From assembly GCF_023887685.1 (NCBI RefSeq), contig NZ_JAMWMR010000036.1, positions 1 to 54,764 of the forward strand: DNA of 54,764 nucleotides, written 5' to 3'. Of this stretch, positions 8,796-16,070 are shown in pieces. The notes under the pieces were generated by a model. It saw nothing but the letters and a program-made list of their open reading frames with translations. It was not told the origin of the DNA and did no database searches. The DNA is from Streptomyces macrolidinus. Its GTDB lineage: Bacteria > Actinomycetota > Actinomycetes > Streptomycetales > Streptomycetaceae. How positions within the stretch are numbered: the first letter of the stretch is position 1; every line of letters begins with the position of its first letter. A program made the position numbers and the translations under genes.

Positions 8796-9731
8796 ATGTC
8801 GTCACAGGACGCTGCCGCCACCACCGACATACCCGCGCGGCCCGCTCCGCGCGTCCAGGAGTTCCAGGCGCACAGCATCGGCGGCGGACTCGCGCTGCTG
8901 CTCGGACTGCTCGGACTGGCGCTGAGCACCGTCCTGCTGGTCGTCGCCTCCCTGATCTCCGCACCGGGCGGCAAGGCCGCGCTGATCACGCTCGGCGTCC
9001 TGGTCGGTGTCGCCGCGCTGCTCTCGATGTGCGGACTGAACATGGTCGCGCCCGGTGAGGCCCGGGTCGTCCAGCTCTTCGGGCGCTACCGGGGCACGAT
9101 CCGGGAGGACGGGCTGCGCTGGGTGAACCCGTTCACGTCCCGTACGAAGATCTCGACGCGGGTCCGCAACCACGAGACCGCCGTCCTCAAGGTCAACGAC
9201 GCCTACGGGAACCCGATCGAGCTGGCCGCGGTGGTGGTCTGGAAGGTCGAGGACACCGCGCAGGCCACGTTCGAGGTGGACGACTTCCTGGAGTTCGTCT
9301 CCACCCAGACCGAGGCGGCCGTGCGGCACATCGCCATCGAGTACCCCTACGACGCCCACGACGAGGACGGGCTCTCGCTGCGCGGCAACGCGGAGGAGAT
9401 CACCGAGAAGCTCGGCGCCGAACTGCACGCGCGCGTGGAGGCCGCCGGGGTGCAGATCATCGAGTCGCGCTTCACGCATCTCGCGTACGCTCCCGAGATC
9501 GCCTCGGCGATGCTCCAGCGGCAGCAGGCCGGAGCGGTGGTCGCCGCCCGGCGCGAGATCGTCGACGGCGCGGTGGGCATGGTCGAGGCGGCGCTCGCCC
9601 GGATCTCCGAGCAGGGCATCGTGGAGCTGGACGAGGAACGAAAGGCGGCGATGGTGTCGAACCTGATGGTGGTGCTGTGCGGGGACCGCGCGCCGCAGCC
9701 CGTCCTCAACACGGGATCGCTGTACCAGTGA
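8796..9731 (+). CDS. SPFH/Band 7 (stomatin/flotillin-like) membrane protein
   Basis: 311-aa protein with two N-terminal TM helices (about 29-51 and 61-80) followed by an SPFH domain (about 85-290), seen in the pattern VAPGEARVVQLFGRYRGTIREDG, the region ELAAVVVWKVEDTAQA and LHARVEAAGVQIIESRFTHLAYA. SPFH proteins oligomerise at membranes and organise microdomains or protease complexes. The gene stop overlaps the start of a small ribbon-helix-helix gene (GTGA), so the two are co-translated. The upstream palindrome AAGTGATATCACTT may regulate both. The client process is not indicated by the neighbours. Confidence 0.88.
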   Translation: MSSQDAAATTDIPARPAPRVQEFQAHSIGGGLALLLGLLGLALSTVLLVVASLISAPGGKAALITLGVLVGVAALLSMCGLNMVAPGEARVVQLFGRYRGTIREDGLRWVNPFTSRTKISTRVRNHETAVLKVNDAYGNPIELAAVVVWKVEDTAQATFEVDDFLEFVSTQTEAAVRHIAIEYPYDAHDEDGLSLRGNAEEITEKLGAELHARVEAAGVQIIESRFTHLAYAPEIASAMLQRQQAGAVVAARREIVDGAVGMVEAALARISEQGIVELDEERKAAMVSNLMVVLCGDRAPQPVLNTGSLYQ

Positions 9732-9976
9732 CGGATTCCGCCGGGGGTCCGGCCCCCAAGCGTCGGCCGCAGCAGCGCAAGCAGGTCCTGCTGCGGCTGG
9801 ATCCGTCGGTGTACGACGCACTCGCGCGCTGGGCGTCGGACGAACTGCGCTCGGCCAACGCCCAGATCGAGTTCCTGCTGCGCAGGGCCCTGTCCGACGC
9901 GGGACGCCTGCCACGCGACACGAAGCCGATCCCCCGCCGGGGCCGCCCGCCGACTCCGAGGGACCCCGAGGCGTGA
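9728..9976 (+). CDS. Small Arc-type ribbon-helix-helix protein coupled to the SPFH gene
   Basis: 82-aa basic protein. Residues 18-60 fit a ribbon-helix-helix fold: a short strand KQVLLRL, then helix SVYDALARWASDEL and helix ANAQIEFLLRRALSD. Such proteins are dimeric DNA-binding repressors. I chose the GTG at 9728 because it overlaps the SPFH stop by four bases (GTGA), giving translational coupling. The N- and C-terminal tails (PAPKRRPQQRK and RRGRPPTPRDPEA) are basic and probably disordered. It may autoregulate through the palindrome upstream of the SPFH gene. A terminator follows immediately. Confidence 0.75.
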   Translation: MTDSAGGPAPKRRPQQRKQVLLRLDPSVYDALARWASDELRSANAQIEFLLRRALSDAGRLPRDTKPIPRRGRPPTPRDPEA

Positions 9977-10004
9977 CCCGCAACCCGTAACCCGTAACCC
10001 CACT

Positions 10005-10024
10005 GGCCGGGCTTCGGCCCGGCC
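10005..10024 (+). terminator. Stem-loop terminator after the SPFH-RHH operon
   Basis: GGCCGGGC, TTCG tetraloop, GCCCGGCC: a perfect 8-bp stem. It is preceded by three near-copies of ACCCGTA (9977-9998). Confidence 0.8.
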
Positions 10025-10086
10025 TCCCCACTTACCGACCCTCCCCCCTCCCCCCTCTCACCAGCGATAACGCACGCCGGAATGCT

Positions 10087-10132
10087 CTATACACCCCCTG
10101 TATACACGCCATGTATACGCCGTGTGTAGGGT
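10087..10132 (+). promoter_or_regulatory. PadR operator: three 13-bp-spaced (C/G)TATAC repeats plus -10 box
   Basis: CTATAC at 10087, GTATAC at 10100 and GTATAC at 10113 recur with an exact 13-bp period, and a degenerate GTAGGG follows at 10126. The last overlaps a -10-like TAGGGT (10127-10132) that ends six bases before the ATG of the PadR gene, so the mRNA may be leaderless. The layout suggests autorepression by PadR. Confidence 0.6.
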
Positions 10133-10138
10133 GCTCGC

Positions 10139-10663
10139 ATGTCCATCGGTCACACCCTTCTGGGTCTCCTGGAGTCCGGGCCGCGCCACGGTTACGACCT
10201 GAAGCGCGCCTTCGACGAGAAGTTCGGTCACGACCGGCCGCTCCACTACGGCCAGGTCTACTCGACCATGTCCCGCCTGCTGAAGAACGGCCTCGTCGAG
10301 GTCGACGGGATCGAGGCGGGTGGCGGCCCCGAACGCAAGCGGTACGCCATCACCGAGGCCGGCATCACGGATGTCGAGCGGTGGCTGGCCACCCCCGAGA
10401 GGCCCGAGCTGTACCTCCAGTCGACCCTCTACACCAAGGTCGTCCTGGCTCTGCTCACGCACCGCGACGCCGCCGACCTCCTCGACACCCAGCGTTCGGA
10501 ACACCTGCGCACCATGCGGGCCCTGACCGACCGCAAGCGCAAGGGCGACCTGGCGGACCAACTGATCTGCGACCACGCCCTGTTCCATCTGGAGGCCGAC
10601 CTGCGGTGGCTGGAACTCACCGCCGCACGCCTCGACAAGCTCCGTGAGGCGGTGGCCCGATGA
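10139..10663 (+). CDS. PadR-family transcriptional regulator
   Basis: 174-aa regulator with an N-terminal winged helix (HTLLGLLESGPRHGYDLKRAFDEKFG, then LHYGQVYSTMSRLLKNGLVEVDG), followed by a helical C-terminal dimerisation region. PadR proteins usually repress a neighbouring transporter or detoxification operon and release DNA on ligand binding. The stop codon overlaps the start of the ABC ATPase gene (ATGA), so regulator and exporter form one operon. The TATAC repeat array directly upstream is the probable operator. The ligand is unknown. Confidence 0.9.
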   Translation: MSIGHTLLGLLESGPRHGYDLKRAFDEKFGHDRPLHYGQVYSTMSRLLKNGLVEVDGIEAGGGPERKRYAITEAGITDVERWLATPERPELYLQSTLYTKVVLALLTHRDAADLLDTQRSEHLRTMRALTDRKRKGDLADQLICDHALFHLEADLRWLELTAARLDKLREAVAR

Positions 10664-11349
10664 CTCCTCCCCCCGGCTCCCTGCTGACCGCCGAGAACCT
10701 GTACAAGGCCTACGGCCCGACGAACGCGCTGGACGGCGCGGGCTTCTCCATCCACCCCGGCGAGGTCGTCGCCATCATGGGCCCCTCCGGCTCCGGCAAG
10801 TCCACGCTGCTGCACTGCCTGGCCGGGATCGTCACCCCCGACTCGGGCACGATCACCTACGACGGCCGGGTGCTGTCCTCGATGTCCGACACCGAGCGCA
10901 GTGCGCTGCGCCGCTCGGAGTTCGGGTTCGTCTTCCAGTTCGGCCAGCTCGTGCCCGAGCTGACCTGTGTGGAGAACGTGGCCCTGCCGCTGCGGCTGAA
11001 CGGCACGCCCCGCAAGGAGGCCGAGCGCACCGCGCTGTCCTGGATGCAGCGGCTGGAGGTCGACGACCTGCGCGGGAAGCGGCCGGGCGAGGTGTCCGGC
11101 GGCCAGGGCCAGCGGGTCGCCATCGCCCGCGCGCTGGTGACGGGCCCGCGCGTGGTGTTCGCCGACGAGCCGACCGGCGCGCTCGACTCCCTCAACGGCG
11201 AGCGTGTGATGGAGCTGCTCACGGAGGCCGCCCGGTCCACCAATGCCGCCGTCGTGCTCGTCACGCACGAGGCGCGGGTGGCCGCGTACTCCGACCGCGA
11301 GATCGTCGTACGCGACGGGAAGTCCCGGGACATGGAGCGCGCCGTATGA
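10660..11349 (+). CDS. ABC transporter ATP-binding protein (MacB/LolD type)
   Basis: 229-aa ATPase. Walker A GPSGSGKST, Q-loop in FGFVFQFGQL, signature VSGGQGQR, Walker B VVFADEPTGALDS and the switch His in VTHEARV are all intact. The sequence is of the LolD/MacB kind that pairs with FtsX-fold permeases, which move substrates from within or across the membrane by mechanotransmission. The start overlaps the PadR stop and the stop overlaps the permease start, both as ATGA. It probably exports an antimicrobial, peptide or lipid; the substrate is not indicated. Confidence 0.92.
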   Translation: MTPPPGSLLTAENLYKAYGPTNALDGAGFSIHPGEVVAIMGPSGSGKSTLLHCLAGIVTPDSGTITYDGRVLSSMSDTERSALRRSEFGFVFQFGQLVPELTCVENVALPLRLNGTPRKEAERTALSWMQRLEVDDLRGKRPGEVSGGQGQRVAIARALVTGPRVVFADEPTGALDSLNGERVMELLTEAARSTNAAVVLVTHEARVAAYSDREIVVRDGKSRDMERAV

Positions 11350-13694
11350 ACGTGCGCCAGTGGGCCCGCGATCTGCGCATGGGGGCCAGGTTCGCCTTCA
11401 CCGGCGGGCGAGAGGGCTGGATCCGGGTACTGCTGACGGCCGTCGGTGTCGGACTCGGCGTGGCGCTGCTGCTGCTGACGACCGCGGTCCCGAGCGTGCT
11501 GTCGGCACGGGACCAGCGGTCCGACGCCCGCGCGGACTACCCGGACCGCTACGGCCACGAGCAGCCGGCCAAGGCCGACGACACCCTGCTGATCGCCAAG
11601 CTCGACACGACGTACCACGACCAGGACATCCGCGGCCGGCTGGTGCAGCCCGACGGGCCGCGGGCCACGCTCGCACCCGGTCTGACGAAGTACCCCGCCG
11701 CCGGTGACATGGTGGTCTCCCCCGCGCTGAAGGAACTGCTGGAGTCCGGCGAGGGCAAGCTGCTGCGCGAGCGGATTCCGTACCGGGTGGTGGGGACGAT
11801 CGGCGAGAGCGGACTGGTCGGCTCCCGGGAACTCGCCTACTACGCCGGTGCGGACGACCTGGACCAGCACCGCGACAACTGGCAGGTGGCGCGGCTCGAC
11901 GGGTTCGGCGGCACGGAGCAGATGTCGGAGCGGATGGACCCGGTACTGATCCTGCTGGTCGTCGTCGTCCTCGTGGCGTTGTTGATGCCGGTGGCCGTGT
12001 TCATCGCCGCGGCCGTGCGGTTCGGCGGAGAGCGGCGCGACCGCAGGCTGGCCGCGCTGCGCCTGGTCGGCTCCGACAGCCGGATGACCCACCGGATCGC
12101 GGCGGGCGAGGCGTTGGCGGGTGCGCTGCTCGGCCTCGTCTTCGGCACGGTCTTCTTCCTGATCGGCCGTCAGGCCGTCGGCTCGGTCGAGATCCAGGGC
12201 ATCAGCGTGTTCCCCGGCGACCTCAACCCCACGCCCGTACTGGCGGCTTGTGTCGCGCTCGCCGTCCCGGCCGCGGCGGTGCTCGTCACCCTGTTCGCGC
12301 TGCGCGGGGTGGTCATCGAGCCGCTCGGCGTGGTCCGTACGGCCAAGCCCGCGCGACGCCGGTTGTGGTGGCGGCTGCTGCTACCGCTGGTCGGACTGGC
12401 CATGCTCTACCCGATGTTCGGCCAGGGACGGGACAACGGGGACTTCAACAAGCTGCTGGTGATCGGCGGTGTCCTGCTGCTGCTGGCCGGTGTGACCGCG
12501 CTGCTGCCCTGGTTCGTGGAAGCGGTCGTCGGGCGTCTCGGCGGGGGCGGGGTGGCCTGGCAACTGGCCGTACGGCGCCTGCAGTTGAGCAGCGGATCGG
12601 CGGCCCGCTCGGTGAACGGCATCGCGGTCGCGGTGGCGGGCGCGATCGCCCTGCAGATGTTCTTCGCGGGCATCGAGAGCGACTACACCTCGCAGACCAG
12701 GTACGACCTCGACCGGGCCCAGATGTCGGTGACCATCCCGGCCGGCACCCCGCTCGCCCCGGTCACCGAGAAGTTCGCCGCCGTCAAAGGCGTGCGGAAG
12801 GTCACGGCGCTCGGTGTCGGCAGTGCGGGCGACAAGAGCTGGCGCACCGGCGAGGGACCCGACAACATGGCCCAGATCGCCATCGGCGACTGCGCGGCGC
12901 TGCGCGATGTGGCAGCCCTTCCCTCCTGCCACGACGGTGACGTCTTCGCCCTCGACGTGAGCTGGAACGACGAGGACACCAAGGCGTTGGCGAAGCCCGG
13001 CCGGACGCTGCACCTGGGCGACTCCGAGGTCTCGGGCAAGGCCCTCGACGTGAAGTGGACGGTGCCGCAGGGCCTGAGGCACGCCCGTGCCGTCAAGGAC
13101 GCCAACGGCATGGAGCGCGGCGGCTTCCTGATGACACCGAGCGCGCTGCCTGCTCAGGCCGTCCGGGCGATCAGCGGAGAGTTCTACCTCTCCCTCGACG
13201 AGTCCGTGCCGGACGTCAAGGAACGCGTACGCAACGCGGCGTTGGCCGCGGACCCGTTCGCGAACATGACGGTGTGGACGTCCAGCGAGGAGTCCACGAA
13301 GTTCGTCGCCGTCCGCAAGGGTCTGCTCGTCGGCGCCACGTGTGTGCTGCTGCTGATCGGCGCGAGCCTGCTGGTGTCGCAGTTGGAGCAACTACGCGAG
13401 CGCAAGAAGCTGTTGTCCGCGCTGGTCGCCTTCGGCACCCGGCGGCGCACACTGAGCCTGTCGGTGCTGTGGCAGACGGCCGTCCCGGTCGCGCTGGGCC
13501 TGCTGCTGGCCTCGGTCGTGGGGCTGACGCTGGGCATGGTGCTGCTGAAGATGTCGCGCACGCCGCTGAGCGTCCACTGGTCGAGCGTGCTGAGCATGGC
13601 GGGCATCGGCGCGGGGGTCGTCCTGCTGGTGACACTGCTCAGCCTGCCGCCGCTGCTGCGGCTGATGCGCCCGGACGGGCTGCGGACGGAGTAG
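11346..13694 (+). CDS. FtsX-like ABC transporter permease
   Basis: 782-aa permease with one TM helix near the N-terminus (about 28-48), a large extracytoplasmic domain, then a three-helix FtsX core (about 200-330), a second pair of segments (about 345-400), a second extracytoplasmic domain and a last FtsX core (about 660-770). It contains two FtsX repeats, as in single-chain MacB-like exporters. The ATG is chosen because it overlaps the ATPase stop (ATGA); the same frame is open further upstream but only as the shadow of the ATPase gene. It acts with the preceding ATPase under PadR control. Confidence 0.9.
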   Translation: MNVRQWARDLRMGARFAFTGGREGWIRVLLTAVGVGLGVALLLLTTAVPSVLSARDQRSDARADYPDRYGHEQPAKADDTLLIAKLDTTYHDQDIRGRLVQPDGPRATLAPGLTKYPAAGDMVVSPALKELLESGEGKLLRERIPYRVVGTIGESGLVGSRELAYYAGADDLDQHRDNWQVARLDGFGGTEQMSERMDPVLILLVVVVLVALLMPVAVFIAAAVRFGGERRDRRLAALRLVGSDSRMTHRIAAGEALAGALLGLVFGTVFFLIGRQAVGSVEIQGISVFPGDLNPTPVLAACVALAVPAAAVLVTLFALRGVVIEPLGVVRTAKPARRRLWWRLLLPLVGLAMLYPMFGQGRDNGDFNKLLVIGGVLLLLAGVTALLPWFVEAVVGRLGGGGVAWQLAVRRLQLSSGSAARSVNGIAVAVAGAIALQMFFAGIESDYTSQTRYDLDRAQMSVTIPAGTPLAPVTEKFAAVKGVRKVTALGVGSAGDKSWRTGEGPDNMAQIAIGDCAALRDVAALPSCHDGDVFALDVSWNDEDTKALAKPGRTLHLGDSEVSGKALDVKWTVPQGLRHARAVKDANGMERGGFLMTPSALPAQAVRAISGEFYLSLDESVPDVKERVRNAALAADPFANMTVWTSSEESTKFVAVRKGLLVGATCVLLLIGASLLVSQLEQLRERKKLLSALVAFGTRRRTLSLSVLWQTAVPVALGLLLASVVGLTLGMVLLKMSRTPLSVHWSSVLSMAGIGAGVVLLVTLLSLPPLLRLMRPDGLRTE

Positions 13695-13704
13695 CGGGAC
13701 GGCC

Positions 13705-13738
13705 GGGTGTGTGGGCCCTGGTCCGGGCTCGCACACCC
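13705..13738. terminator. Stem-loop between convergent ABC permease and oxyR genes
   Basis: GGGTGTGTG (13705-13713) pairs with CGCACACCC (13730-13738) with one G-T pair, enclosing a GC-rich loop. It lies between two converging stops and could act on both. Confidence 0.65.
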
Positions 13739-13744
13739 ACCTCG

Positions 13745-14734
13745 TCAGGCCGAGGCCTCGATGTCGCACACCCGTACGGGCAAGGACCGGAGCGCTTCGC
13801 GGAGCGCCGCGGCCAACTCCTCGTACTCCGCGCCACGCGCGGCGCCCGCACGCATGGCGAGGGCGATACGGCGGGCCGGGGCCGGGGCCGCGAAGGAGCC
13901 GGTGAGCAACTGGTCGCTGCGGGTGGTCTCGACCTTCAGGGCGGTACGGGGCAGCAGAGTGACGCCCAGTCCGCCCGCGACGAGTTGGACGAGGGTGGAC
14001 AGCCCGGCGGCGGTCGTGGACACCGGCGCGTCCCGCCGCCCCGCCTCCCGGCAGATGTCGAGGGCCTGGTCACGCAGGCAGTGCCCCTCGTCCAGAAGCA
14101 GCAGATTCAGCTCGCGCAGGGCTTCGCGGGGTATGCCCTCGCGTCCTCCGAGCCGGTGGCCGGGCGGCGTGACGAGGACGAAGTCCTCGTCGAACAGGGG
14201 GAGTTCGACGACGCCGGGCATCCCGATAGGCACGGCGAGCAGCAGCAGATCGAGGCGCCCGGTGGTCAGCCCGTCGAGGAGGCTGCCGGTCTGCTCCTCG
14301 TGGACCTGGAGGTCGAGCTGCGGATAGCGGTCGTGCACGAGCCGCAGGACGGTCGGCAGGAGGTACGGGGCCACGGTCGGGATCACGCCGAGCCGCAGCG
14401 CCCCGGTGAAGGGCGCCCGGACGGCCTCGGCCTCCTCCATGAGCGCGCCGACCTCCTTCAGCACCGCCTTGGCGCGGACGGCGAGGCGCTCACCGGCGGG
14501 CGAGAGGAGCACCTTGCGGGTGGTGCGTTCCAGGAGAGTGACACCGAGCACATCCTCCAGGGCGGAGACGGCGCTCGACAGCGCGGGCTGGCTCATCCCG
14601 ATGGCCGCGGCGGCGTCCCGGAAGTGGAGGTGGTCGGCGACCGCGGAGAAGGCGCGCAGTTGGGCGAGAGTGGGCTGTTGACGGCGCCCGCCGGTCCTGG
14701 GCCCTGCCATGGCGTACTCCTTCGACACAGTCAC
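13745..14734 (-). CDS. oxyR: Hydrogen-peroxide sensor OxyR (LysR family)
   Basis: LysR-type activator: N-terminal winged helix (LAQLRAFSAVADHLHFRDAAAAIGMSQPALSSAVSALE) and a C-terminal regulatory domain. The redox pair is present in GHCLRDQALDIC, spaced nine residues apart exactly as in E. coli Cys199/Cys208 (here Cys219 and Cys228 from the longer start). Oxidation to a disulfide activates transcription of peroxide-defence genes. It is divergent from ahpC-ahpD with an OxyR-like site between. An ATG at 14710 (starting MAGPRTGG) may be the true start; it would shorten the protein by eight residues. Confidence 0.93.
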   Translation of the reverse strand: MTVSKEYAMAGPRTGGRRQQPTLAQLRAFSAVADHLHFRDAAAAIGMSQPALSSAVSALEDVLGVTLLERTTRKVLLSPAGERLAVRAKAVLKEVGALMEEAEAVRAPFTGALRLGVIPTVAPYLLPTVLRLVHDRYPQLDLQVHEEQTGSLLDGLTTGRLDLLLLAVPIGMPGVVELPLFDEDFVLVTPPGHRLGGREGIPREALRELNLLLLDEGHCLRDQALDICREAGRRDAPVSTTAAGLSTLVQLVAGGLGVTLLPRTALKVETTRSDQLLTGSFAAPAPARRIALAMRAGAARGAEYEELAAALREALRSLPVRVCDIEASA

Positions 14735-14749
14735 TACACACAGTCACTG

Positions 14750-14786
14750 ATAGACGTGACCGATCAACACGACCGAGTGTAGCTAT
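14750..14786 (+). promoter_or_regulatory. Candidate OxyR tetramer site in the oxyR-ahpC gap
   Basis: ATAG at 14750-14753 and CTAT at 14783-14786 are 33 bases apart, the exact separation of the first and fourth half-sites of the classic ATAG-N7-CTAT-N7-ATAG-N7-CTAT element. The two inner half-sites are degenerate (CGAT, ACCG). Directly downstream are TTCCCG and, 17 bases on, CAGGAT, which could be the -35 and -10 of ahpC. Confidence 0.5.
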
Positions 14787-14833
14787 TTCCCGAATCAATT
14801 CCGCTGTGTCAGGATCGCTGTAGTCCAACCCAT

Positions 14834-14859
14834 AGAAACACCAGGTGACCGGTGTTTCT
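14834..14859 (+). promoter_or_regulatory. Perfect 9-bp hairpin in the ahpC leader
   Basis: AGAAACACC (14834-14842) pairs with GGTGTTTCT (14851-14859) around an eight-base loop. It ends seven bases before the AAGGAG ribosome-binding site of ahpC and so probably lies within the mRNA leader. It lacks a T-tract and is not a terminator. Confidence 0.6.
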
Positions 14860-14877
14860 GCGCTGCAAGGAGAGCAC

Positions 14878-15432
14878 GTGCTCACTGTCGGTGACAAGTT
14901 CCCTGAGTTCGATCTGACCGCTTGCGTCTCGCTGGAGAAGGGCAAGGAGTTCGAGCAGATCAACCACAAGACCTACGAGGGCAAGTGGAAGATCATCTTC
15001 GCCTGGCCGAAGGACTTCACCTTCGTCTGCCCCACCGAGATCGCCGCCTTCGGCAAGCTGAACGACGAGTTCGCCGACCGTGACGCTCAGATCCTCGGCT
15101 TCTCCGGCGACTCCGAGTTCGTGCACCACGCCTGGCGCAAGGACCACGCCGACCTGCACGACCTGCCCTTCCCGATGATGGCGGACTCGAAGCACGAGCT
15201 GATGCGCGCCCTGGGCATCGAGGGCGAGGACGGCTTCGCGCAGCGCGCGGTCTTCATCGTGGACCAGAACAACGAGATCCAGTTCACCATGGTGACCGCC
15301 GGTTCCGTCGGCCGTAACCCCAAGGAGGTCCTGCGGGTCCTCGACGCCCTGCAGACCGACGAGCTGTGCCCGTGCAACTGGAAGCAGGGCGACGAGACCC
15401 TCGACCCGGTCGCGCTCCTGGCCGGTGAGTGA
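14878..15432 (+). CDS. ahpC: Alkyl hydroperoxide reductase subunit C (2-Cys peroxiredoxin)
   Basis: Reduces hydrogen peroxide, organic peroxides and peroxynitrite in the cytoplasm. 184 aa, the usual length. The peroxidatic Cys51 sits in KDFTFVCPTEI, and the C-terminal DELCPCNW carries the resolving Cys. The GTG start is chosen because AAGGAG lies five bases upstream; a frame open from 14845 has no ribosome-binding site. Streptomyces and mycobacterial AhpC take electrons from AhpD rather than AhpF, and ahpD follows here two bases after the stop. Probably activated by the divergent oxyR product. Confidence 0.96.
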   Translation: MLTVGDKFPEFDLTACVSLEKGKEFEQINHKTYEGKWKIIFAWPKDFTFVCPTEIAAFGKLNDEFADRDAQILGFSGDSEFVHHAWRKDHADLHDLPFPMMADSKHELMRALGIEGEDGFAQRAVFIVDQNNEIQFTMVTAGSVGRNPKEVLRVLDALQTDELCPCNWKQGDETLDPVALLAGE

Positions 15433-15434
15433 GC

Positions 15435-15968
15435 ATGTCGCTCGACTCCCTCAAGTCCGCCGTCCCGGACTTCGCCAAGGACCTGAAGCTCAACCTCGGC
15501 TCGGTCATCGGTAACTCCGACCTCCCGGCGCAGCAGCTCTGGGGCACGGTGCTGGCGACCGCGATCGCCTCGCGCTCGCCGATCGTGCTGCGCGAGCTGG
15601 AGCCCGAGGCGAAGGCGAACCTCTCGCCCGAGGCGTACTCGGCGGCCAAGTCCGCCGCCGCCATCATGGCGATGAACAACGTCTTCTACCGCACGCGTCA
15701 CCTGCTGTCGGACCACGAGTACGGCACGCTGCGCGCAGGTCTGCGGATGAACGTCATCGGCAACCCGGGCGTCGACAAGGTCGACTTCGAGCTGTGGTCG
15801 TTCGCGGTGTCGGCGATCAACGGCTGCGGGATGTGCCTGGACTCGCACGAGCAGATCCTGCGCAAGGCGGGCATGCCGCGCGAGACGATCCAGGAGGCCT
15901 TCAAGATCGCCGCGGTGATCCAGGCCGTCGGCGTCACGCTGGACACGGAGGCGGTCCTCGCGGAGTAG
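15435..15968 (+). CDS. ahpD: Alkyl hydroperoxide reductase AhpD (CxxC disulfide reductase)
   Basis: 177-aa helical protein that recycles AhpC. The active-site motif NGCGMCLDSHE holds Cys131, Cys134 and His138, matching Cys130/Cys133/His137 of the M. tuberculosis enzyme within one residue. In mycobacteria it receives electrons from lipoamide. It lies two bases after the ahpC stop, so the pair is co-transcribed. A GTG six bases upstream overlapping the ahpC stop is an alternative start adding two residues. Confidence 0.95.
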   Translation: MSLDSLKSAVPDFAKDLKLNLGSVIGNSDLPAQQLWGTVLATAIASRSPIVLRELEPEAKANLSPEAYSAAKSAAAIMAMNNVFYRTRHLLSDHEYGTLRAGLRMNVIGNPGVDKVDFELWSFAVSAINGCGMCLDSHEQILRKAGMPRETIQEAFKIAAVIQAVGVTLDTEAVLAE

Positions 15969-15985
15969 TCCGCGACCGTCACGCG

Positions 15986-16021
15986 ACGGACCCCGTCCAC
16001 CTCACGGTGGGCGGGGTCCGT
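15986..16021. terminator. 16-bp stem-loop terminator after ahpD
   Basis: ACGGACCCCGTCCACC (15986-16001) pairs with 16006-16021 through 15 Watson-Crick pairs and one G-T, closing a TCAC tetraloop and followed by TTG. It ends the ahpCD operon, 50 bases before the convergent permease stop. Confidence 0.9.
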
Positions 16022-16070
16022 TGCTGTCTGTACGGGGCGGTGGTCCGGGGCGAGCCGCGGCCCCGGGGCC

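Noticed and set aside
10644..11345. N-terminal extension of the FtsX-like permease into the ATPase gene (~234 codons)
   Set aside because: Arg/Ala-rich shadow of the ATPase coding sequence; the ATGA overlap marks the true start.
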